Below, in pieces: positions 22,409 through 28,883 of a stretch of 30,809 nt of DNA. A model generated the notes under the pieces. The model was given only the letters and a program-made list of their open reading frames with translations. It ran no database searches and was not told where the DNA came from. The translations under genes were made by a program, and so were the position numbers. This DNA comes from CAYJFQ01 sp964369955 (GTDB lineage Bacteria; Bacillota_I; Bacilli_A; Erysipelotrichales; Erysipelotrichaceae). The DNA lies in the NCBI GenBank assembly GCA_964369955.1, contig CAYJFQ010000015.1, forward strand, positions 1 to 30,809. The letters run 5' to 3'. Each line of letters starts with the position of its first letter. Position 1 is the stretch's first letter.

Positions 22409-23008
22409 TTACCATTTCCACCCTTTCAGATATTTGGTTAACCTTTCTGTGCCAATTTCAGCAAGTGCGACATCGTAAAAGTTTTCATTTAGGCAGTGGA
22501 TAGTGCCTTGTTTTTTTGATATACAACATGCTTCTTGTTTTATGGTGTGCCTTTTTGTAGATATTTGAAAACGAAGTTTTAAATAATATTTTTTTATATT
22601 AATATCCAGCCAATCTTCCTCGCTAGGTATTTCTAACCTATCAGCAATATCGATTAGTTGATGATGAGTTTCTAACATATCTCCATATTCTTGACATTCT
22701 GTTTGAGTTCTGAATGTTTGATGTGTTTTTAACTTAAAGTAGTCAAACGGCCATATACCTTCATAAAGACTTGTATTAATTTGACTATTAGTGTCAATAT
22801 ACCAATACATTTGAGTTTCTTTTGGCTTAAAATAATTACTCTTTCTCTCATTTACAATTTCATAAGTTCTTGCAAAGTCTAAACCGTAAACGCCTAATAC
22901 TTTCAATTCGTTCTCTTTTGTAACTTCAAACATATTTGACTTGTCATCAGTTACTATTGTTCCTGGACCTAATTCGTTCAATTTGTTTAATAACTCATTT
23001 AGTCTCAT
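22409..23008 (-). CDS. Phage protein of unknown function
   Basis: The 199-residue protein overlaps the upstream gene by 14 bp and has a strong ribosome binding site (AAGGAGGTAAAT). Its centre (about 65-105: YWYIDTNSQINTSLYEGIWP, then FRTQTECQEY) resembles the DUF repeat frequent in early phage proteins, in which a Trp/Tyr-rich strand pair precedes a TEEEA-type helix. The C-terminal part is basic. No enzyme motif is seen. Confidence 0.6.
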   Translation of the reverse strand: MRLNELLNKLNELGPGTIVTDDKSNMFEVTKENELKVLGVYGLDFARTYEIVNERKSNYFKPKETQMYWYIDTNSQINTSLYEGIWPFDYFKLKTHQTFRTQTECQEYGDMLETHHQLIDIADRLEIPSEEDWLDINIKKYYLKLRFQISTKRHTIKQEACCISKKQGTIHCLNENFYDVALAEIGTERLTKYLKGWKW

Positions 23009-23492
23009 ATTTACCTCCTTGTATCTCTAAAAAGACTCTTTTAACTTCTTCTATCGGAATTTCTTTTGAAACATTGGGCAAGTCGCCTTTTTTCAGTAAG
23101 CTCTCTACTTTTTCAAATAAAACAGCTGGCATTCTACTTGAGTGCAAGTAAAAATTAAATACACTCATTTCACCAATTGTTATATAACCTTTGTTAAACA
23201 GTTCAACCGTTTTAAAAGCATAGTATTTTTTTTCAATATCTTTTTTTGTTTCTTCAAGTTCTTTAAGCGAAGGGAATCTTTTATTATTTTCTATCGTACT
23301 TCTAATGATTCTATTGATAATTGCAGAGTTGCAATTACTTAATAATTTGCTGTACATCTTGAACTGTTCCTGATTAATTTCTTTTTGAAAACTTATAGCT
23401 AGAGTGTTGATAGCTGCTCTAATCAATTCAAATGAAGAGTTAGATTCTACAAGATTAGAATTTAGTTTAATTATTTTATTAGAATCTGTCAT
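22995..23492 (-). CDS. Replication-associated helical protein
   Basis: The 165-residue protein overlaps the replication initiator gene by 14 bp. The sequence is helical, with a pattern (INQEQFKMYSKLLS, then NKRFPSLKELEETK) reminiscent of the N-terminal region of phage helicase loaders or replisome accessory proteins. No Walker motif is present, so it is not an ATPase loader of the DnaC/DnaI type. It may help the initiator recruit host helicase (inference from position). Confidence 0.5.
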   Translation of the reverse strand: MTDSNKIIKLNSNLVESNSSFELIRAAINTLAISFQKEINQEQFKMYSKLLSNCNSAIINRIIRSTIENNKRFPSLKELEETKKDIEKKYYAFKTVELFNKGYITIGEMSVFNFYLHSSRMPAVLFEKVESLLKKGDLPNVSKEIPIEEVKRVFLEIQGGKYETK

Positions 23493-24321
23493 CAGTATAC
23501 ATACCTTCTAAAAAATTGTTAGTTTCTTCTGGATTGATATATTTATCTAATGTTTGACTGACTTTATAATTCAAATAGTTTTCAAATTTATTGCTAAAGA
23601 GTGTGGAGGGCCTTAAATAAGTTTTCATCTTCTGATCTTTTCCCCACTGAAAAACCATATTATCAATCACTCTCTTAAAATCATCGATAGAATATCCATC
23701 AGCAATTCTAGCCCTTATAAGTGCTTTCGTTTTTGACAACGGTTTATAACAAGAATTAGTTGTTGCATTTAAATAATCAATTATTTCTTTATATGTTTGA
23801 TTATTATTTTCTTTTCTTTCAATTATTTCTACTATATTAGTATTAGTATTAGATATAGTATTAGATATAGTATTAGTATTAGTATTAGAGAGGTATCGAT
23901 ATGGTATCGATAGGGTATCGATAGAATGTCCATTTTCTAATTCATTTAATAATTCAATAATATAATTTTTAAAGTTGTTATTTTTAATATTACCAACCTT
24001 ATTTTTGATAGAATTAATAACTTTTGGTGATGAATTCCAATTGTATTTATACCAATTAATAACCAATATTTCTCCACTTTCCTCACAATAATCAATTTTT
24101 TTGAATTCATTAGCAAATCTGTCAATTAGTATCTTAATCACCTCTACAGAATACCCTAACTCAAATGCCATAGTCTTTATGCTTAACTTAGCTACACCTG
24201 TTAAATCATTATGAGGGTTGGTCAATAAATAAAGCCAAAAGTATTTATCCTCCGGACTAAATTTATCAACAATTTCAGGGTCATTCCACATTTGCGTATT
24301 TATCATTCTTTTAATATTCAT
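23479..24321 (-). CDS. Replication initiator (phage replisome organizer, DnaD-like)
   Basis: The 280-residue protein has an N-terminal winged-helix region typical of replisome organizers (about 1-115, with MINTQMWNDPEIVDKFSPED at the start), a low-complexity Asn/Thr/Ser linker (about 145-165), and a C-terminal domain of the TIGR02220 type (KEIIDYLNATT through YLRPSTLFSNKFENYL, about 180-255). The linker coding sequence holds clustered direct repeats that look like origin iterons, as in lambda O-type arrangements. It would bind the origin and recruit the host helicase. Confidence 0.85.
   Translation of the reverse strand: MNIKRMINTQMWNDPEIVDKFSPEDKYFWLYLLTNPHNDLTGVAKLSIKTMAFELGYSVEVIKILIDRFANEFKKIDYCEESGEILVINWYKYNWNSSPKVINSIKNKVGNIKNNNFKNYIIELLNELENGHSIDTLSIPYRYLSNTNTNTISNTISNTNTNIVEIIERKENNNQTYKEIIDYLNATTNSCYKPLSKTKALIRARIADGYSIDDFKRVIDNMVFQWGKDQKMKTYLRPSTLFSNKFENYLNYKVSQTLDKYINPEETNNFLEGMYTDDRF
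23833..23923. repeat. Iteron cluster: candidate phage replication origin
   Basis: Two repeat types adjoin inside the initiator gene. First, a run of TATTAG/TATAG units in 6- and 12-bp steps (23833-23889). Then three copies of GGTATCGATA with exact 11-bp period (23892-23901, 23903-23912, 23914-23923). An 11-bp period puts the sites on the same face of the helix. Such iterons within the initiator gene mark the origin in many temperate phages. Confidence 0.6.
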
Positions 24322-24329
24322 ATTTACCT

Positions 24330-24527
24330 CTATCTAAGTGTTTTAGGCACTTTCACACTGAATTCTTTACCTGTTATTTCAGCTAATTTTCTTTGCTTAT
24401 TAACATATTTAAAATCTTTATGACTAACTTCTCTTTTAAAACAAAAATCACAAATATTACTATTATCAAATATAGATTTATTGAGATAACTTACTCTATC
24501 ACCACACCTTGTGCATTTGTATTTCAT
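24330..24527 (-). CDS. Small zinc-ribbon protein
   Basis: The 65-residue protein has CTRC (about residues 5-8) and CDFC (about 26-29), forming a four-cysteine zinc ribbon, with a basic C-terminal tail. It lies 8 bp upstream of the replication initiator. No strong ribosome binding site is visible. Function unknown, possibly nucleic acid binding. Confidence 0.6.
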   Translation of the reverse strand: MKYKCTRCGDRVSYLNKSIFDNSNICDFCFKREVSHKDFKYVNKQRKLAEITGKEFSVKVPKTLR

Positions 24528-24533
24528 ATTAAT

Positions 24534-24671
24534 TTATTTGATCTCTAATTTATTTGATTTTACAAAATATCTTTTTCCTTTAAGATCTTCCACTAAACTT
24601 GTTTTTATGCCAAATTTAATTAAAATAACCTCTTTATCTAATTTAATGTCAATTAATCTCATACGTTTCAT
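24534..24671 (-). CDS. Small basic phage protein
   Basis: This 45-residue ORF has a strong ribosome binding site (GAGGAGAAACAAT) before the ATG at 24671, and its stop lies 6 bp before the zinc-ribbon gene. It is Lys- and Ile/Leu-rich with a beta pattern (DKEVILIKFGIKTSL). Function unknown. Without it the stretch 24528-24684 would be empty. Confidence 0.6.
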   Translation of the reverse strand: MKRMRLIDIKLDKEVILIKFGIKTSLVEDLKGKRYFVKSNKLEIK

Positions 24672-24684
24672 ATTGTTTCTCCTC

Positions 24685-25398
24685 TCATGCAGCTAAAACT
24701 TTTCTAATATAATCAACACCTTTTTGAGTTACTACTGTTTTGAAATAAACTTGAGTATCTCCATTAGGTAACTGATATTTGGATTCAATAATTCTGAACT
24801 TTCCATCATCGCAATGTCTTTGATAAGGTTTATTGTCAGACTGAAGTATTTTTCTACTTCTCAACATTTCAAATAATTTATTTCTACCCATTCCTATATT
24901 CAATAGTTTTGCAAGTGTTCCAATATCACAAACTGTATTGCTACCGGTTACCGCATCATAGAACTCTGCTTTAGGTTTCATTTCGTTATTTTCAATTTGT
25001 AAAGCTTGTTTCTCTTTAGCAGTTGTTATTAGTTGCTCAAGTGCTGCAATATAATCTGTTGGCAGTTGCCTTTGAGACAATGCTTGCTCTAACTTATTTA
25101 TGTAAGAAATAACTGCCTTTCTAACTACTTTGCTTTCCCTTACCAGCACTTGTTTGGCTTGAGATAATGTAAGATTGTACATTGGTCTCATTTCACCTTT
25201 TTTGTCTTTATACTCAACCAAGGAAAATTTTCCTTCGTTGATTTCCTCTTCAAACTCATCTCTAACTATTTTTAATAAGTCTGAATGGGCTAATTCAGTT
25301 TTAATGCCTTGTTGACTTCTAAAATAATTAATTTGTTCTAATAATTCTTTGCTTGTAATTACATCTTTAATTTCATTTACTTTTTCTAATTCGTTCAT
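24685..25398 (-). CDS. Phage antirepressor (Rha-like N terminus, KilAC C terminus)
   Basis: The 237-residue protein has an N-terminal antirepressor-like region (ITSKELLEQINYFRSQ, then LVEYKDKKGEMRPMYNLTLSQAKQVLVRESK, about 14-92), a linker helix, and a C-terminal KilAC DNA-binding domain starting at KPKAEFYDAVTGS (about 139) and running to the end. Such proteins oppose the repressor or regulate lytic development. It is an early gene with a GAAAGGAA ribosome binding site directly behind a copy of the GCGCCTGCAAGC motif. Confidence 0.85.
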   Translation of the reverse strand: MNELEKVNEIKDVITSKELLEQINYFRSQQGIKTELAHSDLLKIVRDEFEEEINEGKFSLVEYKDKKGEMRPMYNLTLSQAKQVLVRESKVVRKAVISYINKLEQALSQRQLPTDYIAALEQLITTAKEKQALQIENNEMKPKAEFYDAVTGSNTVCDIGTLAKLLNIGMGRNKLFEMLRSRKILQSDNKPYQRHCDDGKFRIIESKYQLPNGDTQVYFKTVVTQKGVDYIRKVLAA

Positions 25399-25411
25399 CG
25401 TTGTTCCTTTC

Positions 25412-25711
25412 TTAATTGCTTGCAGGCGCTAATGCATTTCTCATTGCTTGAGCTTCTTTTCTTATATACTCAGCTTTAAAACCTAAATACTTAAGAACTT
25501 TATTAGTTGGTACTACAGCTGGCCTATAATCAAAATAAGGCTCACCTTTTGACTTCATTTCGCTTTGAATTTCTTTCACCACCTTCCTTGCATTTGCGAA
25601 GGATAATGGTGCTAAAATCATAATATCTTCAGCACTGATCCATGATTTTGATATGACCTTTTCTTGGTCAATAAATGTTGAAGTCCTTTTCTTTGTAGGT
25701 GTCATTTTCAT
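25412..25711 (-). CDS. Small DNA-binding-like protein (excisionase/DUF3173-like)
   Basis: The 99-residue protein carries a short helix-turn-helix-like region: ISAEDIMILAPLSFANARKVV followed by a basic helix, an aromatic PYFDYRPAVVPT hairpin and VLKYLGF (about 25-75). This order resembles DUF3173/excisionase-type proteins. It ends in APASN, encoded by the repeated junction motif. Function is a guess; DNA binding is likely. Confidence 0.5.
   Translation of the reverse strand: MKMTPTKKRTSTFIDQEKVISKSWISAEDIMILAPLSFANARKVVKEIQSEMKSKGEPYFDYRPAVVPTNKVLKYLGFKAEYIRKEAQAMRNALAPASN
25415..25429 (-). repeat. Junction motif copy 1 (GCGCCTGCAAGCAAT)
   Basis: On the minus strand this reads GCGCCTGCAAGCAAT and forms the last codons of the 99-residue protein (APASN), directly ahead of the antirepressor ribosome binding site. 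Related copies occur at 26786-26795, 26943-26955, 27542-27555 and (opposite strand) 30728-30743. The copy at 30727-30748 matches this site over 22 bases. Confidence 0.7.
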
Positions 25712-25729
25712 TATTCCTTTCTATTAAAT

Positions 25730-25796
25730 AGGGCTAAGCATGAAAACAAAGGATTACTATTGATATAAATAGGAGGTACAAACAAAGCTTAGCCCT
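25730..25796. repeat. 10-bp inverted repeat flanking a 47-bp leader segment
   Basis: AGGGCTAAGC (25730-25739) and GCTTAGCCCT (25787-25796) are perfect inverted copies. On the minus strand the element lies in the leader of the 99-residue protein gene; the plus-strand interior contains AGGAGG, so the minus RNA carries an anti-Shine-Dalgarno-like ACCTCC. There is no T-tract after the stem. It may be a regulatory RNA structure or the remnant of a tiny mobile element. Confidence 0.45.
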
Positions 25797-25871
25797 AAGT
25801 GGTTTTATCCACTACCTTACATACAAATGAGAGTGATCGTTTATATGCAGAGTAGTAAATAAAATGAGTTT

Positions 25872-25880
25872 TGATATAAT
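25872..25880 (+). promoter_or_regulatory. Extended -10 promoter of the DUF4145 moron
   Basis: TGATATAAT is a perfect extended -10 (TG-N-TATAAT) located 26 bp before the ATG at 25907. No clear -35 is seen. The same 9-base element precedes the second rightward moron at 27002. Confidence 0.5.
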
Positions 25881-25906
25881 AAGATAAAAGAAAGTGAGAT
25901 TTATTT

Positions 25907-26566
25907 ATGTTAAGTAAAACTACTATTTGCCCTTTTTGCGGAGTATCTATACCTTGTTCGAACGATACATATAGCGAATATGTTATTGGGTTTAATGGGA
26001 ATTTCTTTAATGAGTACTCACCTGTAAATATAGAACACCTAAAATGTCCTAACTGTTCTGAAATAATCATTAATATTTATAGTGAATGCAAGAAACACAA
26101 CTATGAAATGATGTTTTATCCAAAATCTTTAGCCAAGAAATTCCCTGAATATGTTCCTATACAGGTTAGGAATGACTATGAAGAAGCTTGCCTTATTAAA
26201 GAATTGAGCCCTAAAGCATCTGCAACCCTTTCAAGAAGATGCCTTCAAGGGATGATTAGAGATTTTCATAAAATAAATGAAAATAGTTTGTTTGACGAAA
26301 TCAATTCACTAAAAGGGAAAGTTGATGAAGAGCTTCTTACTGCGTTGCATAGTATGCGTGGTATCGGTAATATTGGAGCACATCCAGAACATGACATTAA
26401 TTTAATTATCGATGTAGATGATCAAGAAGCTCAACAAATGATAGATATCATCGAACTATTAATGTCGGAATGGTATATCGCCAGAGAAAGAAGAACTAAA
26501 GTTCTTTCTGAGATAAAGAACACTTCTAATCAAAAAAAAGCTATGAAGAATAATAATCAACAGTAG
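25907..26566 (+). CDS. DUF4145 protein with zinc ribbon (HEPN-like moron)
   Basis: The 219-residue protein begins with a zinc ribbon (Cys8, Cys11, Cys47, Cys50) and continues with a DUF4145 domain: LSPKASATLSRRCLQGMIRDF (about 100-120) and SMRGIGNIGAHPEHD (about 149-163), with the conserved Arg and His. DUF4145 is related to HEPN domains and is frequent in defence and restriction-associated proteins. It is transcribed against the surrounding early operon from its own promoter and ends convergently with the next gene, so it is a moron probably active in the lysogen. A defence role is inferred. Confidence 0.8.
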   Translation: MLSKTTICPFCGVSIPCSNDTYSEYVIGFNGNFFNEYSPVNIEHLKCPNCSEIIINIYSECKKHNYEMMFYPKSLAKKFPEYVPIQVRNDYEEACLIKELSPKASATLSRRCLQGMIRDFHKINENSLFDEINSLKGKVDEELLTALHSMRGIGNIGAHPEHDINLIIDVDDQEAQQMIDIIELLMSEWYIARERRTKVLSEIKNTSNQKKAMKNNNQQ

Positions 26567-26756
26567 AGTCAATTTCAAATAAAAATTCTCCTTCCAAAGT
26601 CCAATACTGGAATATTAATCTACATGGATCTTCTTCCGTTCCCTCACCTCTTAGTAGAGTTATTTTATTAACCTCTACTTTTTTAATGCCATCAAATCTT
26701 TCACATAACCATCCAATTCTTTTTCCTTTTGAGCTATGTGTTCTTCTTTTGTTCAT
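26541..26756 (-). CDS. Small phage protein with GEGTEEDPCR motif
   Basis: The 71-residue protein has a strong ribosome binding site (AAGGAGGTGATG). Residues 35-60 (LLRGEGTEEDPCRLIFQYW, then LEGEFLFEID) match a short beta-rich family found in the early region of many Gram-positive phages. Function unknown. Its 3' end overlaps that of the convergent DUF4145 gene by 26 bp. Confidence 0.65.
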   Translation of the reverse strand: MNKRRTHSSKGKRIGWLCERFDGIKKVEVNKITLLRGEGTEEDPCRLIFQYWTLEGEFLFEIDSTVDYYSS

Positions 26757-26928
26757 TCAACATCACCTCCTTATTTTTGATTTTTTTGCTTGCAGTCATT
26801 GTTTTAGTACCACACATAACACAATAATTCGTTCCATCAGGATGATATAATCCTTTACAGTTTTCACATTGTTTATATCCTTTTAAAATTAAAATAAAAT
26901 TGATTAGATGATCTTTTATTTTTCTCAT
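26734..26928 (-). CDS. Small zinc-ribbon protein
   Basis: The 64-residue protein has CENC (about 21-24) and CVMC (about 36-39) cysteine pairs, forming a zinc ribbon. The N terminus is hydrophobic and basic. The C-terminal end includes a partial copy of the junction motif (encoding TASK), and the gene overlaps the next by 23 bp. The start has the ribosome binding site AAAGGAGAG, just after another junction motif. Confidence 0.6.
   Translation of the reverse strand: MRKIKDHLINFILILKGYKQCENCKGLYHPDGTNYCVMCGTKTMTASKKIKNKEVMLNEQKKNT
26786..26795 (-). repeat. Junction motif copy 2 (partial)
   Basis: CTGCAAGCAA on the minus strand, a 10-base partial copy of the junction motif, lies about 20 bases before the ribosome binding site of the gene starting at 26756. 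Confidence 0.5.
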
Positions 26929-26942
26929 GCACTCTCCTTTTC

Positions 26943-26955
26943 ATTGCTTGCAGGC
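26943..26955 (-). repeat. Junction motif copy 3
   Basis: GCCTGCAAGCAAT on the minus strand sits directly ahead of the AAAGGAGAG ribosome binding site of the zinc-ribbon gene starting at 26928. Here no host gene ends in it, so it survives as a non-coding junction. Confidence 0.65.
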
Positions 26956-26971
26956 ATTATTTTTATTTGTT

Positions 26972-26980
26972 TGATATAAT
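26972..26980 (+). promoter_or_regulatory. Extended -10 promoter of the second moron
   Basis: TGATATAAT, identical to the element before 25907, lies 21 bp before the ATG at 27002. A ribosome binding site ATGAGGTAATA follows. Confidence 0.5.
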
Positions 26981-27001
26981 TAATTAAAATGAGGTAATAA
27001 T

Positions 27002-27409
27002 ATGAACGAATTTATTAATGATAACTTTTCATCCATTATTGCAATGATCGCAATTATTTCTCCTATAGCAACTGCGATAATAAATAATATTTATCAAAGT
27101 AAGATTAAAAAGTTGGAGATTAATGACGATTACTTCAAATCAACATCTAACAAGAAAATCACTTATTTTGAAGAATATGTAAGCAAAGCAACAACTTTAC
27201 ACAACATAAGAGTTAACGATAAATATTTTCACTTGGACATTTATAATTCTTATAAGAAAGCTTTAAACAGAATTCTTTTATATACACCTATAAATGAACA
27301 TCAAATTTTATTTGATTTTGATAATGAACCTGAAAACATTGATAAACTAAACTCAGTAATCATATTAATCAAGAGTGAAATTGAAAAACTACAAAAAGGT
27401 AAAATATAG
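27002..27409 (+). CDS. Membrane-anchored moron protein of unknown function
   Basis: The 135-residue protein has one N-terminal membrane segment (about 9-30) and a charged helical cytoplasmic part, a layout shared with many small prophage exclusion proteins. It is transcribed rightward inside leftward early genes with its own promoter, and overlaps the convergent small membrane gene at its 3' end. No known family is recognised; a superinfection exclusion or defence role is only inferred. Confidence 0.6.
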   Translation: MNEFINDNFSSIIAMIAIISPIATAIINNIYQSKIKKLEINDDYFKSTSNKKITYFEEYVSKATTLHNIRVNDKYFHLDIYNSYKKALNRILLYTPINEHQILFDFDNEPENIDKLNSVIILIKSEIEKLQKGKI

Positions 27410-27521
27410 TTATTGTATATATTAAGAAAAATATACTTCCACCTTTATTATCTTTATAATGTGTTCCCCAATAAAAAGTAGCGATTATAGTTGCGCAACC
27501 AACCAATAGCATTTGTGTCAT
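27369..27521 (-). CDS. Small two-TM protein
   Basis: From an ATG at 27521 the product is 50 residues with two hydrophobic stretches (about 3-20 and 29-47). The upstream AAAGGA is somewhat far (12 bases) from the start. A longer frame back to 27584 would begin with a non-ATG codon inside the preceding small gene, so I prefer the short form. Its end overlaps the convergent moron by about 40 bp. Confidence 0.4.
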   Translation of the reverse strand: MTQMLLVGCATIIATFYWGTHYKDNKGGSIFFLIYTITIFYLFVVFQFHS

Positions 27522-27541
27522 TCTGATACCAGTCCTTTCTT

Positions 27542-27555
27542 TTGCTTGCAGGCGC
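27542..27555 (-). repeat. Junction motif copy 4
   Basis: GCGCCTGCAAGCAA on the minus strand lies between the 35-residue gene and the GAAAGGA ribosome binding site of the next small gene, again exactly at a gene junction. Confidence 0.7.
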
Positions 27556-27559
27556 TTTT

Positions 27560-27667
27560 TTATTGTTCTAAAAATAAATCCCAATTTTTATCACAATCCT
27601 CTAATTTATTTAATTCTAAGAAGTCATAATAAGCTTTTAATTTTTCATCTGTTTCTTTACAGTACAT
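27560..27667 (-). CDS. Small acidic protein
   Basis: This 35-residue ORF has a strong ribosome binding site (AAAGGAGAC) before the ATG at 27667 and ends at TAA 27560. It is helical and acidic with two cysteines. It is the second gene of the leftward early operon. Function unknown. Confidence 0.55.
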   Translation of the reverse strand: MYCKETDEKLKAYYDFLELNKLEDCDKNWDLFLEQ

Positions 27668-27686
27668 GTAGTCTCCTTTCATCAAT

Positions 27687-27703
27687 GTGTCATTTTAAGA
27701 CAC
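27687..27703. promoter_or_regulatory. Operator-like dyad GTGTC-N7-GACAC (site 1)
   Basis: GTGTCATTTTAAGACAC overlaps the 3' end of the Cro-like gene. It differs by one base from the site at 27933-27949. It is probably a repressor or Cro binding site inside the early operon. Confidence 0.6.
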
Positions 27704-27913
27704 TGTCTGATTAAAAAAAATTAAGTCGATTTGATTAGGTGTTAAATTGTACTTATTTTTAATTTTCAAAATTTCAGGTTGAGTAAAACCATTCTTCTGT
27801 TTTTCATTTAATTTCGATGAAAAAGATTGATGAGATAGCCCTAAAAATTTAGCCAACATATATCCAGTATCACCGTGCTTAATCATAACTGATAACAATT
27901 CCTTTTTGTTCAT
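27695..27913 (-). CDS. Cro-like regulator
   Basis: From the ATG at 27913 (ribosome binding site GAAAGGGA) the product has 72 residues. A helix-turn-helix covers about residues 10-45: MIKHGDTGYMLAKFLGLSHQSFSSKLN. It is the first gene of the leftward early operon, divergent from the repressor, which is the Cro position. A longer frame starting at 28006 would run over the promoter and operator and is rejected. Confidence 0.75.
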   Translation of the reverse strand: MNKKELLSVMIKHGDTGYMLAKFLGLSHQSFSSKLNEKQKNGFTQPEILKIKNKYNLTPNQIDLIFFNQTVS

Positions 27914-27932
27914 CTTAATCCCTTTCTTTAAT

Positions 27933-27949
27933 GTGTCATTTAAAGACAC
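27933..27949. promoter_or_regulatory. Operator-like dyad GTGTC-N7-GACAC (site 2)
   Basis: GTGTCATTTAAAGACAC overlaps the transcription start expected from the early promoter at 27954-27982. A repressor bound here would shut off the early operon. Single GTGTC/GACAC half-sites also occur at 27991-27995 and 28054-28058, the latter at the start point of the repressor promoter. Confidence 0.7.
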
Positions 27950-27953
27950 TTTT

Positions 27954-27982
27954 ATATTAATCTCATTAGTTTTTAATGTCAA
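27954..27982 (-). promoter_or_regulatory. Early lytic promoter (PR-like)
   Basis: On the minus strand TTGACA (27977-27982), a 17-base spacer and TAATAT (27954-27959) form a near-consensus promoter for the Cro-like gene and the early operon. Confidence 0.75.
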
Positions 27983-28021
27983 TAGTTTTTGTGTCTTTTT
28001 TTTCAATTATTTAAAATTATC

Positions 28022-28050
28022 TTGAAATTAAACTAAAATATGTTTAAAAT
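28022..28050 (+). promoter_or_regulatory. Repressor promoter (PRM-like)
   Basis: TTGAAA (28022-28027), a 17-base spacer and TAAAAT (28045-28050) form a promoter for the CI-like gene. A GACAC half-operator (28054-28058) lies at the start site, suggesting autoregulation. Confidence 0.65.
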
Positions 28051-28076
28051 TAAGACACAATAAGAGGGTGAAAATT

Positions 28077-28727
28077 ATGAATACGGGTGAAATAATAAAA
28101 AAATTGAGATTAGAAAAGAAACTAACTCAAGAACAATTGGGAGATTTAATTGGTGTTCAAAAGTCAGCAATAGCCAAATATGAAAATGGTAGAGTTGAAA
28201 ACCTTAAAAGGAGCACAATAGAGAAGTTGGCTATTTTATTCGAAATATCACCTTCATCTTTATTAGGTATTGGCGAGGAAGTTTCTGAAATTACTTCAAT
28301 CAAATTCGATGATTACTTCCCTCTTCATTATTGTTCTAATTTAAGTGCTGGTAGTTTTGATGAACTGCTGGATGCAGAGCCTGACTCAGTAGTTTATGTA
28401 CCTATTAAGTTTCAAACCAAAAGAAAAAGATTACTTGCTTTTAAAGTTAACGGAACTTCAATGAATAATATTATTGAAGATGGTGATGTAGTAGTAGTTG
28501 AGAAAAATGATTCAACTGTTTATGAGGATGGTGATGTTGTAGTTGCCTTTGTCGATGGTTTAGCCACAGTTAAAAGATACTACTTTAAAATGGATAGTGT
28601 AATGTTGCTGCCTGATAGTGATGATAAATCTCATTTACCTATAACTGTAACTGAGGAACAAGCTTTAATTATTGTTGGTAAGGTTATATGGCATATGAAT
28701 AGTGATAGAATCGCTGAGAGGTATTAG
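28077..28727 (+). CDS. CI-like repressor (HTH plus S24 peptidase)
   Basis: The 216-residue lysogeny repressor has an N-terminal XRE helix-turn-helix (about 5-60, with TQEQLGDLIGVQKSAIAKYENG) and a C-terminal LexA/S24 domain. The self-cleavage site is Ala91-Gly92 (NLSAGSF), the catalytic Ser is Ser128 (NGTSMNN) and the Lys is Lys166 (ATVKRY). RecA-stimulated self-cleavage would induce the prophage after DNA damage. I chose the ATG at 28077 because AGAGGGTG lies six bases upstream; a GTG at 28068 would add three residues. Confidence 0.9.
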   Translation: MNTGEIIKKLRLEKKLTQEQLGDLIGVQKSAIAKYENGRVENLKRSTIEKLAILFEISPSSLLGIGEEVSEITSIKFDDYFPLHYCSNLSAGSFDELLDAEPDSVVYVPIKFQTKRKRLLAFKVNGTSMNNIIEDGDVVVVEKNDSTVYEDGDVVVAFVDGLATVKRYYFKMDSVMLLPDSDDKSHLPITVTEEQALIIVGKVIWHMNSDRIAERY

Positions 28728-28752
28728 ATATATTTAAAAAGAAAATGATAAC

Positions 28753-28781
28753 TTGAATTGTATTACTAATTGCTATATTAT
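28753..28781 (+). promoter_or_regulatory. Promoter of candidate small RNA 1
   Basis: TTGAAT (28753-28758), a 17-base spacer and TATTAT (28776-28781) predict a start near 28788, after the repressor gene. Confidence 0.5.
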
Positions 28782-28787
28782 ACTAGT

Positions 28788-28859
28788 ATACATAGATAGA
28801 AGGGCTTGATATCCCCTTCACTTAGGCACTAGTTCAATATGGATTAGTGTTTTTGTTTT
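28788..28859 (+). ncRNA. Candidate small RNA / attenuated leader 1
   Basis: Downstream of the promoter the RNA would fold into a first hairpin (GAAGGG 28799-28804 with CCCTTC 28814-28819) and a terminator: CACTAGTTC (28827-28835) with GGATTAGTG (28841-28849), two G-U pairs, then TTTTTGTTTT. It contains no ATG-initiated ORF. The small membrane protein gene starts 25 bases later. It may be a free small RNA or a leader that limits expression of the downstream genes. Confidence 0.5.
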
Positions 28860-28883
28860 ACATAAAGAAAGGAGAGAATATTA

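Noticed and set aside
23833..23923. Repeats resembling a CRISPR array or simple satellite
   Set aside because: Units are 6-12 bp without spacers and keep an open frame inside the replication initiator, so iterons are a better reading.
25795..26070. Leftward ORF opposite the DUF4145 gene
   Set aside because: It is fully antisense to a well supported gene and lacks recognisable features.
27914..28006. Longer N terminus for the Cro-like protein
   Set aside because: It would translate the early promoter and operator region; the ATG at 27913 has a proper ribosome binding site.
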